Source: Microcebus murinus (Eukaryota; Chordata; Mammalia; Primates; Cheirogaleidae). Taken from it: a stretch of 64,000 bases of DNA. A program made the position numbers and the translations under genes. This document shows, in pieces, positions 48,505-62,829 of the stretch. The notes beneath the pieces are model-generated. The model was not told the origin of the DNA and ran no database searches. It was given only the letters and a program-made list of their open reading frames with translations. The stretch is from contig NC_134108.1 in assembly GCF_040939455.1 (NCBI RefSeq), positions 85,170,001-85,234,000 of the forward strand, given 5' to 3'. How positions within the stretch are numbered: the first letter of the stretch is position 1; every line of letters begins with the position of its first letter.

Positions 48505-49664
48505 ATCTTAGAAAAGCTATTTGTATATGTAAAGCATATTAATGCTTTATCATATTCATTAAGTTTTGATGTTGATGTCAAGTGCTTTACATTTATATGC
48601 TCAGCACTTTCCATATTTGACTTCTGACTTCTTACATTGTTTAAAGTTTGCTGTCATTCAAAATTAAATTATCTCTTTTGTATATGTTTTGATTGTTTAA
48701 ATTAATGAACATTTCCACTATATAATAGGCCTCACCTATAAAATGGATTTAGAATAACATAATAGCTCTAAAGAATAGAATGGCTGTATGAGTATGACAA
48801 GGTGATATGCATGATGGACAATAATTGAATAGAGGTCACACCCTTATCATCCTCTTAATATGGGTGTCCCATTAAAATCTTTAAAAAGTATTCTTTAAAG
48901 ATAGCTATATTTCCTTTACGTGGACCTAAAGAGTATATCTCAAACACACAATGTGTACCCTTAAAGAGATTTGTGGTCTAGTCTGGAGTTTCATCTATCT
49001 TTGAAAAAGAAATACATAAAGAAATTATATATATATATATATATATAATTTCATATTACATGTATCATTTCATATAATATCATTAAAGAAATTATATCTT
49101 CCATCATGTGTATGATAAAGTACAGAACTTTAACCCTGAGACCTATGCAAACTCAAAACCACTCTTGTAATTACCCAGTGGTAATTACATTTTATGCATT
49201 GTAGCTCTCAAGTAAAAAAAGATCATTTTCTATGTGAATGAGTTAATGTGTTTCTGGTCTGCAATAGGTCACTAAATGTTCTTCTCAGAGGAGAATACAT
49301 AATTCAATAATACATTTCTTTCAATTATATATTAATTCATTTGTTTCCTAATCATCACATTTTATTAAATATATGCTTAACATTGTATGGCATGTAATGT
49401 ATTGAAAAACATATTTATGAGTAAGATGATGATGACCAGTACTACATTTAATCACAAGGAGCACAAATCCCCCTAGTTAATTGAATCGAAGGTGTGTTAC
49501 TTAAAAGATATAATAAGCTCTCACAATTAACAATAAGGCTGGAAAAAGACACCTGAGTGCTATTTAGAACTAAATCAGGTGCAGAGATTTAGAGACTTGA
49601 TGCAGAATATCTCATGATATGAACAGTCTACTCTTTTTTTTTTGCTTCTGATAAGAATTACATT
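48505..49664. other. Unassigned AT-rich intronic sequence
   Basis: No gene or named repeat. It contains the 32-base AT palindrome at 49021-49052. Confidence 0.5.
49021..49052. repeat. (AT)n palindrome
   Basis: GAAATT, then alternating AT, then AATTTC: a 32-base perfect self-complementary stretch. Confidence 0.9.
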
Positions 49665-49675
49665 CTAAGGAGGAA

Positions 49676-50040
<365 letters not shown>

Positions 50041-50055
50041 CTAAGGAGGAAATAT

Positions 50056-52721
50056 TTGATTTAATAGTTTTACCTACTGGCCATGGCAGAATACTGTCTG
50101 CGATTTAGTCATAGCAGATCATGTACAATTGGAAGAGATAATTCTTCTAACCAATATTATGGTGCTTTTCAAAAGAGTTATGAAGAGCTTCATAGCCAGA
50201 AAACAGCAAACACTTTTGAACACTGGTAAGCAACAATAATTAATGAGCATGTAAGGTTAACTATTTAAATGGGCTTAAGAAAAAAATACAATTAACATTT
50301 CCAAGTGGAAAAGTTTTGACAAATCACTTCGATTGGAGAAACAATGAAGAATAGATTTAAAGTAAAAAAACTTAGCCTCAAATCATGACTTTAAAATGTA
50401 TAACAGTTTGATATTGGACAGATAATCTTCTCTTCCTATTTCTTTATAGATAAATATGTTTTATATATTTCATATTATTATATGAGTATGAAATATCAGT
50501 ATGTGAGAAAAATATTTTGTTAATAAGTATGCAAACCATAATTGAGTTTATTGTTTCTTTGAAGATACTATGTCAGCATTTTATTACACACATGAAGAAG
50601 CAATTTAAAAAGTTTTCTCAATATTTGCATCCTAAGTATTCAGTTACAGGAAAATGGTGAATATAGGCACACCAGGAAGAATACAGTCTATTTTGTTATT
50701 TTTTACTAGTATATATTTTGATGACATGTAAAAGATATATATAATGTGTATATATGTATGTGTATGTGTATATATATATATATGTGTATATATTTGTGTG
50801 TGTGCGTAAAAATCCTTTCAAAAAATTTAAACTTTCAGAAACATTAAAAATAATCATTACTTGAACTCCAATTCTTTGATTCCACTCTATAGCAATACGT
50901 ATTATGCAATATAACCCAACAGAAGCTGAATGATATAGATAACATTTTCTGCTTTAAAATATTCTTAATGCATTTTGAAAAGTTATTATTCTCCACTCTT
51001 TAAAGATCAGTGAAGTTCAAAGTTCCCCCAAGTAAAGGTACTCCAAAGAATGATTATAATGCTCAGTAACTTTGAAACCTAGATTATGTAAAAGCTTTTA
51101 GATTTTAGACAAGAGAAAAGTAAATAGAAGTATATTTAGAAAATGGATTAATACAGTAAAAGGATGAACAATTCAGCCTGAATAGGACAAAGGTAGTCAC
51201 CTGTTTTTAATAAGTTCTTATAGCAAAATAATTCTATACAAACCCTGATTTTTCTTTCATTACTTTTGTCCTTGAATCTTTTTTTTGCTTTTTAATCCAT
51301 TTTTCTTAAAAGTATATTTAGAGCACATACAACATCAAAGGCCTTTGGTGAGTATCGTGTGATATACAAATAACCTTACACATGCATTTCACACTTCATG
51401 AAGCTATATTAAATAGGCAAAATATGAAAATAATAATCAATAAAAAATACCACAAAGGAAAATGATAATGTGCTAATTTAATTCAAATGGGACAATTTTA
51501 ATGAGAGAAGAAGAAGAAAATCTTTATGGAGAATGTCATTTTGATGGGTAGTGGAAATATTGATAAGCCCTAGAACAATCAAATGTTTTTGGGAAATAAG
51601 TAGGAAGAAAGAGATAGGTCGGGGAAATGAAACGACAGAAACCAAAGGCCAGTATGTGGTCAAGAGCAGAGGGGATCTGCTGAAAGATCTTTGAAATTGA
51701 GTGCCTGGTAGAGATTCTGTTGTTCACCCCTTCAACTTTACAGATATGGAGGAGTCTCAGAAATTGTATATGCTCTCCAAGGGCAGTTCCTACTCAAGGC
51801 AGGATTAGAGCACCACCATGTATCCCAGTTCTGAGTCACCATTCATTATTCTGCACTTTGGGTCAAAGTGTCAAGCACATAAAAATTAGGAGGAGAACAT
51901 TTGGACTAACAGCATTTAGAAGTTGAAAGATTTATTAAGTTAGGTCTTAAACTTCATGAGAAGGTTTATACTTTTTACTGATCACTTGTATGGTGTCAGT
52001 GGATATTTTAAATAACAGACAATCTTGGCTTTGTGTATCATTTTCTAAATATTAAAGATGAATTTTTCATTTTTCTATAGTACTATTTGATATTTTAAAT
52101 CCTGTGTGTCTATTTTACTATGTAAATTTGCATTTGAGTACAAACATGTATCAGCCATTTTTAAATAATTCATTGAATGTATCTCTCGGGGTAGGAATTG
52201 TTATGCTTTAGTGTACAAAGACAAAATCTCAGAAGATTAGCACCAAAGACATTTAGTTTATGCTCACAGAACATTTGCTGAAAATCTGCAGGAAGCTCTG
52301 AGGCAGTTTTCCTTCTCCCTAATGACTCGGTATTCCCAGCTTCTTCAAATTATTGCACCTTCATTTCTTACTGTCAGCAGAGAAGAAGAAGACAGGGTTT
52401 GAATAATGACTCTAAAACACCTCTATCCTGAAATGATGAACATTATTACTCCTTTTTATTGATCAAAGAAGGTCTCAAGCAGTCTCAACCTACTTCAAGA
52501 GATATGTGTATAGGAGAGGGATCAAGTAAGACATCGGTAATGTCTACCCACCTTTGATTTGGCATTTTAAATTTTTATTTATGGATAAATTTAAATTCCA
52601 ATTATTCCTCATCATCTTAGTCAGATGCATGATATCAGTAATCAGGTACCCAGAAATAATAAAAATTAATTACGGCTATTTAACTCTCCAGGTTGTATTT
52701 CCACATGCATGATTATTCTAA
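50056..52721. other. Unassigned AT-rich intronic sequence
   Basis: No gene or transposon recognised apart from the microsatellite near 50.75 kb. Small frames near 51.5-51.9 kb lack domain features. Confidence 0.5.
50732..50806. repeat. Mixed (TA)n/(TG)n microsatellite
   Basis: Alternating pyrimidine-purine run: ATATATAATGTGTATATATGTATGTG, then (TA)n, then TTTGTGTGTGTGCG. Confidence 0.9.
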
Positions 52722-52850
52722 TGTTACTGAACCAAACTGGAGTCTGCTGACCTGGCACAGCAAAGCCAGACACTGAATGTGAGAGTTCCAGTGGAAGAGA
52801 GAGGCATTTTTATTGCATGGTGCCATGTAAAAAGAATAGGCAACTAGCAT
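52722..52850 (-). mobile_element. Solo LTR, R/U5 part (split by L1)
   Basis: On the minus strand this holds a poly(A) signal (AATAAA, complement at 52809-52814) and a U5 ending in CA (TGTTACTG on + at 52722). Together with 59614-60162 it makes a 678-base LTR with TG...CA ends. The 4-base duplication CTAA occurs at 52718-52721 and 60163-60166, as expected for a gammaretrovirus-like (ERV1) insertion. No internal retroviral sequence is present, so it is a solo LTR. Confidence 0.75.
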
Positions 52851-54507
52851 ATTTTTTAAATTTGAAAATATTATGGAGATACAAATATTTTGGTTATAAG
52901 AATTTCTTTTCTACACTTTGACTCAAAGTTATACAAGTATGCCCACCACCCAGAGAGTGTGCTTTGTCCCATTAAGTGTACACTCCCTCCTCCCCCAACC
53001 TGCTTGATTTCCATTGCGTTTTACTTCAATATGTGCCCATGAATGCTGATGGATTAGTTCCAATTTAATAGTGAGTACATGTGGTTGCTTGGTTTTCCAT
53101 ACTTGCAATACTTCACTTTGGAAAATGGTCTCCAGTTCCATCCAGGTTGTTAAAAAAGGTATTTATTATTTTTATGGCTGAGTAGCATTCCATGGTATAC
53201 ATATACCACATTTTTATTAATTCACCCGTGAATTTATGGGTACATGGGTTGATTTCACTGTCTTATAAATGTGAATTTTGCTGCAATATACATTTGAGTA
53301 CAATGGTCTTTTTGATAAAATGGATTTTTTTTCCTTTGGGTAAATACCCAGTAGTGGGATTGCTGGATAAAATGGTAGTTCTACTTTTAGTTCTTTGAGA
53401 TATCTCCATACTACTTTCCATAGAAGTTGTGCTAGTTAGCAGTCCCACCAGCAGTGTATGAGTTTTCCTATCTCTTTGCATCACACCAACATTTATTGTT
53501 TTGGGACTTTGATAAAAGCTATTCTCACTGGAGTTAAGTGATATCTCAGTGTGGTTTTGATTTGCATTTTCCTGATCATTAGAGATGTTAAGCATTTTTC
53601 ATATCTTTGTTGGCCATTAATCTGTCTTCTTTTGAAAAGTTTCTGTTTATGATCTGTTCCCACTTTTTAATGGGGTTGTTCAATTTTTCTTGCTGATTTT
53701 CTGGAGTTCTGTATATATTCTATGTATTAGCCCTTTATTGGATGTATAGCATAAAAATACTTTCTCCTATTCTATACGTGGTCTATTCACTCTGTAAAAA
53801 GCTATTCAAAAGCTTTTTAATTTAATGAAGTCTCTTTAATTAATTTTATTGTTGCTGTGATTGCCATTGGGTGGAGTCATCTTCATAAATTCTTTGCCTA
53901 AGCTAATGCGAAGAAGAATTTTCCCAACATTTTCTTCCAGAATTCTTATAGTTTCATGTCTTAGGTTTAATTCTGTTATCCATCTTGAATTAATTTTTGT
54001 GAAAGGTGAGAGGTAAAGATCCTGTTTCAATTTGGTACCTGTTGTTATGCAATTTTCCCAGCTCCATGTATTGAATAGGTATTCTTTTCCCCCAGTGTAT
54101 ATTATTATCTGCTGTGTCAAAGATTGAAGGGCAATATGAGGATGGTTTGACATCTGGGTTCTCTGTGCTGATCCATTGGTCTAGGTCTTTGTTCTTGTGC
54201 CAGTATCATGGTGTTTTGGTTACTATAACCATGTAGCATTTCTTGAATTCTGATAAAGTGATGGCTCCTATTTGTTTTTTCTGTTTAAGTTTGTTTTGGC
54301 TATTTGGGCTCTTTTCTGGTTCTACATGAATCATAAAGTTATTTTTTCTGGATATGCAAACAATCACATATATATTTTAATGGGGATTGCATTGATTCTA
54401 TAAATCACTCTGGGTAGTATAAACATTGTAACAATGTTGATTCTGCCAGTCCATGAGCATGATATGTTTTCCCCTTTGTTTACATTCTTTATAATTCCCA
54501 ACCTCAA

Positions 54508-55176
54508 TTATTCATAGTTCTCCTTGTAGAAGTCTTTCACCTCATTGGTTAAGTATATTACTAGATATTTTATTTTCTTTGTTACTATTGTGAAAGGTAT
54601 TGAGTTTTTTATGTGATTGTTAGCTTGACGGTTGTTGGTGTATAGAAATATTATTGATTTCTGTACATTGACTTTGTAACTGGAGAATTTGCTGAATTTA
54701 TTTATCAATTCCAGGAGTGTCTTATCAGAATCTCTGAGGTTTTCTAGAAAGAGGATCATACCATCAGAAAAGAGTGATAGTTTGACCTCTTCATTCCCCA
54801 TTTGGATACTTTTAATTTCCTTCTCTGTCCTGATTGCTCTGGCTATCACTTATAGTACTATGTTGAATAAAAGTGATGACAGTGGGCAACCTTGTCTAGT
54901 TCCAATGCTAAGTGGGCATGCTCTCAACTTTTCCCCATTTACTATTATGTTGGCTGTGGGTTTGTCCTACATAGCTTATATAATTTTGAGGTGTGTTCCA
55001 TCTATGTCTATTTTGTTAAGAGTTCTTATAAAATGGTGCTGGATTTTGTCAAATGCTTTTTCTGCATCTATTGAGATGATCATATGGTTTTTGTTTTTTC
55101 TTCTGTTTATGTGGTGAATCACATTTATGGATTTATGTATGTTGAACCATCCTCGCATCCCTGGGATGAAGTCCAC
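54508..55176 (-). pseudogene. L1 ORF2 reverse-transcriptase remnant
   Basis: The two overlapping-context frames show strong RT landmarks: [32 protein letters not shown] and, downstream, [10 protein letters not shown]. The catalytic box at 54751-54780 reads [10 protein letters not shown], so the second of the paired aspartates is glycine. With frame breaks on both sides this copy cannot encode an active enzyme. Confidence 0.85.
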
Positions 55177-56111
55177 TTGTTCATCATGGATTATTATTAT
55201 TTTTTTGATGTGCTGCTAAATTCAGTTTGCTAGAATTATACTGAAAAATTTTGCATTTATATTCATAAGGGATATTAGTCTATAGTTTTTCTGTTTTGTT
55301 TTGCCTTGGTATCAAGGTGATAACTGACTATGTAGAATCAGTTGGCAAGGATTTCTTCCATCTCAATGTTAGAATTTCTGCAGTATGAATACTAATTCTT
55401 CTCTGTAAGTCTGACAGAATTCAGCTATGAAATGATCTGATTTTTGTTGGAAGATATGTTATTGCTGCTTCAATTTCATTGCTCATAATTGGTCTGTTTA
55501 GGAGTTCTACTTCTTCCTTATTGAGCCTTGGGAGGTTGTGTGTTTCCAATTATTTGTCTGTTTCCTCAACATTTTTAAATTTGTGGGCATAAAGATTTTT
55601 AGAGTATAGAAAGATGATAATGTGTATTTCTGTATTACCAGTTTTAATATCTCTGTTTTAATTTTGAATTGAGCTAGTTTGTGTATTTTCTATTTCAGCA
55701 GAGGTTGTTTAATTTCCATGACTTTGCATAGAGTTGGGTGTTGTTGTTGGAGTTAATTCTAATTTTATTCCACTTTGGTCTGAGAAGATATGTCGTATAA
55801 TTTCTATTTTTCTGAATTTGTTGAGACATGTTTTGTGGCCTAAGATATGATCGATCTTAGAGGACATTCCATGTGCTATTGAGAAGAATGTATATTCAGT
55901 AATCTGGGCGTAGAATGTTTTTTAAATGTTTGTTAGTCCCATTTTTTCTAGAGTCCCATTTAGGTCCAGTGTTTCTTTGTTTATTTTCTGCTTGGAGAAT
56001 CTTTCCAGTTCTGTTAGTGGGGTGTTGAGGTCACCAGCTATGATGATGCTGCTCTTTATCACTTTCTTTAGCTCTAGTAAGGTTTGCTTTATGAATTTGG
56101 GTGTACCCGTG

Positions 56112-56450
56112 TTAGGTACATAAATATTTAGGATTGTTATATCTTCTTATTGAATTGTTCCCTTTATCATCACATAATGACCATCTTTGTCTTTCTTTAG
56201 TATTGTTGACGTCTATGTTATCTGATATGAGAATGGCTACACCTGCTTTATTTTTATTTCCATTTGCATGGAATATTGTTTTCCATCCCTTCATGTTGAG
56301 TCTGAATGAGTCCTTGTGGGTTAGATAAGTTTCCTGGAGATAGAAGATACTTGGCTTATATTTTTCTATCCATTCTACAAGGCTATCTCTGGAGTTCAAA
56401 CTATTTATGTTTATTGAAAGAATTGATAAGTCATATGCGTTTCTGTTCAT
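56112..56450 (-). pseudogene. L1 ORF2 endonuclease N-terminus remnant
   Basis: Starts with ATG at 56450 and reads LSILSININSLNS and IFYLQETYLT, matching the first two motifs of the L1 apurinic-type endonuclease (the N and E positions are kept), then AGVAILISDN. It stops after 112 codons; the rest of the endonuclease is out of frame. Confidence 0.85.
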
Positions 56451-59410
56451 CCTGTTGGGTAGAACATTATTGTTTTATTTTACCTCTTGGGTCATTATGG
56501 TATTTGGGCTTTGAGCTTTAAGTTTTGGGTGATTTTGTACTGGGGGTTTTCTTTTGTGCTGATCAATGTACAATGCAGATCTGAGTACATCCAGCAGGGC
56601 AGTTCTGGTCTTGACAAATTCCCTCAGTGTTTCTTTGTCTCAGAAAATCTTTATTTCTCCCTCATTTGATGAACCTGATTTTGCATGACACAAAATTCTA
56701 GGGTGGCCATTATTCTGTTTAAGAAGACTCAGAATGGGGCCCCAAATCCCTTCTGGCTTTTAAGGTCTCAGTTGAGAAGTCTAAAGTTAGCCTGATGAGT
56801 TTTCCTTTGTAAGTTATCTGATGTTTTTGCCTTATGGATCACAGTAGTACCTCCTTCATGTTAACTTTGGCCAGTATGATGACTAGGTATCATAGTGATT
56901 ACATCTTTGTAATGAATTTCCCAGGTGTTCATTGATTGTATTGTACCTGGATATCTATATGTCTAGCAAGACTAGTGAAGTTTTCCTCACTTATTCCCTC
57001 AAATAGATTTTCCAAGCTTGTGTATTTTCTTCTTCATGCTTAGCGATTCCTATGATTCTTATGTTAAACTTCTTTACATAATCTCATATTTCTGTTAGGC
57101 TTTGTTTGTTCCTCTTATTTCTCTGTTCTTTATCTTTGACTGACTTGTTTAAATCAAAGGTATTGTCTTCAAGCTCTGAGATTCTTTCTTCTGCCTGATC
57201 TAGTCTATTCTTAAAACTTTCCAGTGTTTTTTTTGTATTTCCTTAAAGGAATTATTCATTTTCAGAAATCCTATTTGATTTTTAAAAAAAATACAATTTC
57301 TTTAGTAAATTTTAAATTCATTTCCTGTATTGTTTTTATGGTTTCTTTGTGTTGGGTTTCTGTTTACTCTTGTAATTCATTGAGTTTCCTTATAATCTAT
57401 ATTTTGAATTCTTTGTCATTTTAATATTTTCATTTTGGTTGGTATACATTGGTAAAGAGTTATTGTTTTCTTTTCGGGGTGTCATTTTGCTCTAAGTTTT
57501 TATATTTCTTGAATTCTTTCACTATTTCCTTCTCACTGGGCCTTTCAATTGAGACCTGAGTTACTATGTCTGGCTTGCAGGCCTTTTCTAGTCCCTGAGG
57601 ATTAATCCCTGACTGTACCAGAGAGACAAATGCTGGTCCTGAGTTGCCCATGTGTTGTTCAAGTAAATTTGGTGAACCTTTCAGGTTGCCCCTGACCTGA
57701 TATCTTTATCTCTTTCCACCAGTATGGATTAGGTTGGGTCCCCCAGCTTAATCTCCAAGGTGACAGCTGGTATTTGAGTTTGAGTCATCTACTCTCTGTA
57801 TGCTTGAGTTGGATGGTGCTATGCTGAGCTATAAGGTTGTTCCCCCTGTCATTGGTTGATGTTTGTATGGAAGACCCAGCCTTAGTCTAAGATGTTCTTT
57901 TTTGCCCATGATAAGCTCTGGTCCCCTAGGTAAGAAACACAAGTACCCCAAGCTTTAGGAGGGACTCTGTAGCTTCTAAGGGGTTGCTTGATCTCTACTC
58001 CCAATGTGGTAGGGGGAGGAGCAAGGCAGGTAATGACTGGATTACTGGACCCTGAAAGGCTTTGAAAAGCCTTGGTGGGTTTCTAAAGTTGCTTTTCCAG
58101 CCACTAGGGGCAGCTGCTGGTATGAGGTTCAGGACAAGCATTCCAAACTGGGAAAGGTGTTCCTGAGGGAGGAACCTAAACACTTGAATGCTAAGGCCCC
58201 AGGCCAGGCTCTTTCCACCTTTTTCCAATAGCACAGTTTCTCTGTGGGGAGGGTGAGCACCCTCCAAATTGCTCCTTCCTGGAATTGTGCAGCATACTCT
58301 CATTAGATCAGTCCATGAGAGTTCCCTCACCACCCAAGTCCAGCTGTTGAACTTCCCCCTAGTCCTTGTGTCTGACCCACTAGTGTGTGTCTACATGAAA
58401 CATTGGTGGGCAGAGGGTTCCCCAATTGTGTACCTCTGTTCCAACACAAGACCCAAAAAGAAGAGGCATGGGCCCCTCTATCCTCAGGGACCTCAGCCAG
58501 GGGCATGCTCACACTTAAGAGAAACAGCCACTTGGGAATTTCTTGGCTCAGGCTGAACCCCTTATTATAATGAGCAGGGGAAGGGGCTCTAGCTCCCATT
58601 CAGCTGGTGTGCCTGAGGCATTCGGTTGCCATGGAACTGTGGGCTAGGCTGTTACTCTCTGAATGCCACACTCCTATCCAATATGGTCATTCTCCAGCAG
58701 GAGTTGGGAGGTGAGCATGCTCACAGATCCCCATTTCTCGGCACCCCACCACACTCCCTAGTCAAATATGTCCATGAAGGTTTCTTTGTTACCCAAGTCC
58801 AGGTCCAAGACCTCGCCTCTGCATCTCTCTGCACGATTCTTGTGTCCAGTGGGGCACCGGGACTAGCCTACCTACCTGAGTTGCTAGTGCACAGTCGCAT
58901 TAAGCACCAGGGGGCAGGTAGCTCCCAAGTTGTAGCAGGCCCCACTCTCCATGGTGAGCTCAGCCTGAAGCACGCACCCACTGTAGAGAAGCAGCCATGC
59001 ATGAGCTTCTTGATTCAAACTGCTTTCATGGTTGCAATGGGTGGGAAGGGCTGTGGCTCCTGGTTGCCCAACTTGAAAATGCTTTCTCAGATGCCATGGC
59101 TTTAGGAGGTGCAGAGGAGGAAGTAACTAGATGTAAGAAAACTGGCACTCTGGTTTCTTGTGGCACTCTCCTTTGGGGTACCCCTTATGGATGCCCAAAC
59201 TTCTGGGGCTCATTGGTTTACCCCACTATTCCTAATCAGTTGCCATGCCTGGGCTTGTGGAGGGTGGAAAAGCTTTCAGTATAATTTTGGTGCCATTGTT
59301 CACTAAAGGCATGTAGATGGGGAGGAGAAACTCCCCTAACCCTTTCACTGGGCTCTGAGCCTCTCTGGGTTAGACCTGCACTAATGTCTTCTCTTCTCTC
59401 TCTCTCTGTC

Positions 59411-59441
<31 letters not shown>

Positions 59442-59613
59442 TCAGCTTCACGGTTTTTCTCTGTGGGTTCCCCAGTCATCTCTGTCATCTCTCTCTGTGA
59501 TCCATACCTCAGTGTTGTGACTCTTTTCTGCTCTCCTCAATCCAATAGCCTACTTTCCAGCCAGGACAGTCCCTAAAGCAATGTCTCTGGTTGGCCATTT
59601 TGGCTCTCTTCCA

Positions 59614-60162
59614 CAACTAACACTAAAACCTGAACTCCTCTATGGGCTACAAGGAAGATTTTTTAAAGGCAGTGGTACATCTCAAGCAGGCAAAATTGTA
59701 ACTCAGTATATGGAGGTTATTTTTGGCCTAGCTCCAAAAGATGGGATAACTTTTATTGAGTCCCACAGATAATAGGTAGATTCAGGGATTCTTGGATTAG
59801 TGGGAAGGAGTGTTAAGATCAGTGTAACTCTCTCCAGGTCCCTAAGGGAGGAATTTAGAACAAAGAATGGTGGTCAGAGTTTAATTCTTCAGCTTCTCCT
59901 TATTTGCATTTTCTACTCATGGAGGTTTCTGGGGAAAAAACAAAAAAAACCCTCAAGAACATATGTTAACATGCCACCATTTAGTTTCTATGGGGAACCA
60001 AAATACCTAGTGACTCTTAACTTGCTTGGAGGGCCATTGTTACTCCCATTCACTTTTCAAGACTAGCAAGGTGCCCAAAACTTCCCCTGAAAGGACTCAA
60101 AATTTTTATTTCCTGTCCTGTGATGCCCAGGAACCCCCAAGAAGGGTCTCTGCTCCATTTCA
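59614..60162 (-). mobile_element. Solo LTR, U3 part (split by L1)
   Basis: The other part of the LTR described at 52722-52850. On the minus strand it begins TGAAATGGAGCAGAGACC at 60162. CTAA follows at 60163-60166 and matches 52718-52721. It contains no open frame of interest; the 88-codon frame at 59800-60066 has no domain signature. Confidence 0.75.
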
Positions 60163-60166
60163 CTAA

Positions 60167-62829
60167 TTCTATTGATTTTTCTTTTTATTTCAAAAATTTT
60201 AAAAGATTTCCTCATAGTAGATTTCACAATTATGTTATTTCACAAGTGTTTTACCAATTTTAGGTAATTTCAAATGATAAAAAACAAAATTAGAGAAAAT
60301 GTTCCTTTAATTTTCAGCCTTAATAATATGATAGATTCATGTTTTGCAAAATTCTCTGTATACATTTCATTGTATCTCCTGCAATGGCACACTTGTATTA
60401 ACATTCATTATCATATTCCACCCCAAAATTTCTCTGTGGATACTAGAAGAATCACAAAGTGTTGCTTTTACAATGCCTATTAAGAGTTTTATTAGTTTTT
60501 GACCTATGCAAAAAAGAAATTTTTCACAATCTTTAAATTCCTCATTGGTTAAAATACATATTTCTCTCCATCCTCCGCACCTTGGGACATATGCTTCTAT
60601 CAACTTTTAAAGGGAAACAATTTTTCTCTTTTGAGATTAAAGTAAAGCAAACACAATAGGATATGCAAATGTTCATTATGCCAGTAATCAAAACTCCACA
60701 GGAATCCTTTATCTTACAAAAGACTGCAAATTTCCCTACATCCCAGGAAACTTAAAATTGTGGACTAAAGTACTCTGAATTGAAAGTGTTGCTATCTCTT
60801 CTAACACCTCAAGTCTTCTTCCTTGCTTTCAGTCCATTCTCAAAGTTTATTGCCACTGTTAAATTCCAAACATTTTTTCTATAACTAACTTCAAAATGAT
60901 ATCCAGGTAAACGATATCTTCTCATTTTTAACTTGAACGTTATTATGCTCAAAGTAATTTAAGTGATATAGTTGTCCATTAAAGTTTTAACATTATGCAC
61001 ATGGATGATTTTAAAATGTGTAGATTAAGATTAGCATGTATACCTTTTCAAAAGTGGTATTGAAATGGAACCATATTAACACTTTTTCCAAAATGTTACT
61101 TCATGCTGCAAAAATTTGCAGTTTCTTTTTTGGATTATTTTAAATGGCCACTGTCTTTGATATCAGAAGAAAATCAATATTAAACAAAAAAACAGATTAT
61201 ACTATACTGCATGACACCAAATATCCACTTGGTTTAACAGCCCTACATAACTTTCAACTATTTTCAACACTAATACATTGGAAAGCTCTTTAAAATATAA
61301 ACATTATGTACTAAATTTTATGTTTTAAAGGATGTTACAGAATTCATATTTTTTTCTACAATAACTTAGGAATCAAGTACTTGTAGTTCTACTCTTATCA
61401 ATTTCTCATTGTACCAAACTTTAGAAAAGATTTTCTTACCAGATATTCAAAAGAGAGAACCTTTTCTTCTTGTAATTAACATCTTATTCTATTTAAGTGA
61501 AACTGTTTCTTCCACTCCATCCTGCATAAATTTAATTTCTGCTTTTTTTTACACCTTAACTGGGTTATTCTTCACTTTATTCGAGAATAGAGGGAGTTGA
61601 AATGCTTATGGTCTTAATATTAATAGATGTGTTTAACCACATCTGTTTATTCCCTAACATACCTCATCATTAAATCAACAGATAAACCAGTTGTTTTTAT
61701 GTGTGCAGTTGTCTATGTATGTGTCTGTGTGTGTGTATTGTGATGAATTTGTTAGGAAAAAGCAATGCTCTACTGCTCAGGTTATTTCAAAATGTTCTAA
61801 GAGATAAAAGTAAATATGTCCATCAAAAGAAATACCATGCAACCTCTGTACAAGTTTTAAAGGTTTCTTTTTAAGCAACCCTTCTTAGAAACTTTGAAGT
61901 TCGTAGGTGATTTTATAGATATGACTTTATAGATATGAAGCACTTTTAAGCTTCCTACCTTAAGATTTCTTTTAAATCCTCTTAATCTTTTCAATGAGAT
62001 TAAGCTTTACTAAGAATTGAGTCTGATAGAGTAGCACTTATATCATAGTGGGGGAGATGCCTAGAAAATCAGAGAAAAAGATGGGATCTTAGAAATCTCA
62101 CTAATAACTCACTACATGATAAAAAAGAAAAAGTTTCTATTAATAGACTATTTCATATCTATACATGCATCTTTAAAATAGCATTATGTATTGCTTATAA
62201 TTTTATGAATTGGCTTCACAAATATAACTGTGGTCCAAAATGATTTCTATTCTGAAGATTTTCCTGAGTCATTGCAATTGTTTTTAGAGTAATTTCATTA
62301 AAAAGTAATTTCAATCATGGGTGACATTCAATCATGTGTGACTTATACAGTACCTTGCTTTTATATGATACATCAGAATACTACATTTAAAAAATATTTC
62401 AAATATATAAACATTAAAATATTTTAATATTTTTCTGATAGATCATGAAATTGACAAAGAAAAATAATACTGGATCACTCAAAGTAAAATGATCTCAGTG
62501 AGCACTTCATCCTTCTGTATTTTGTTTTGTTTTGTTTTTTGCACATATTTCAATTTAACAAAAAGGAAGAAGCTATAATACTACATTCTTTTAAAATCAA
62601 GGAACAGAAACCAGTATAAATAATCTGGAATTAATAGAAGAGGCTAAGAATTTTTTTTTCCAAAGCCTTTCTGCCAGATTGGAATAGATTTGCGTATAGA
62701 TATATGGAAATCCAAATGCAAAAGTTTCAGTATAAATATATACCAATCTGCTCTATTATCATCTTTTAGCTTCCAGCAGTTTTTTTTTTAATGTGTCTGT
62801 TATATTTTGTTGTTGTTTTAGTTTTTAGT
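60167..62829. other. Unassigned AT-rich intronic sequence
   Basis: No gene or named repeat. A short GT-rich stretch at about 61712-61738 and a (TTTTG)n run at about 62520-62540. Confidence 0.5.

Larger units (their letters stand above)
52851..59613 (-). mobile_element. Near full-length L1, antisense, inserted in a solo LTR
   Basis: On the minus strand the 5' end lies near 59613 (GAGAGCCAAAATGGCCAACCAG). A long 5' UTR runs to about 57.5 kb, including a T23/CT-rich tract at about 59391-59440. Then come ORF1 (about 57.5-56.5 kb), ORF2 (from 56450) and a 3' UTR and tail ending at 52851. A short direct repeat with one mismatch (CAACTAGCA 52841-52849, CAACTAACA 59614-59622) is the likely target duplication. 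Compared with the L1 at 42.6-48.5 kb, about 390 bases of ORF2 between the endonuclease and RT domains are missing near 55695-55700. Frameshifts and stops are numerous. Confidence 0.9.

Noticed and set aside
54689..55117. 142-codon hydrophobic + frame resembling a membrane protein
   Set aside because: It is the complementary strand of the L1 reverse-transcriptase region; apparent hydrophobicity comes from the antisense of AT-rich coding sequence.
57995..59284. Cluster of 90-160 codon frames on both strands, including a 159-codon + frame
   Set aside because: All lie in the 5' UTR of the L1 at 52.9-59.6 kb; overlapping frames on both strands without domain features.
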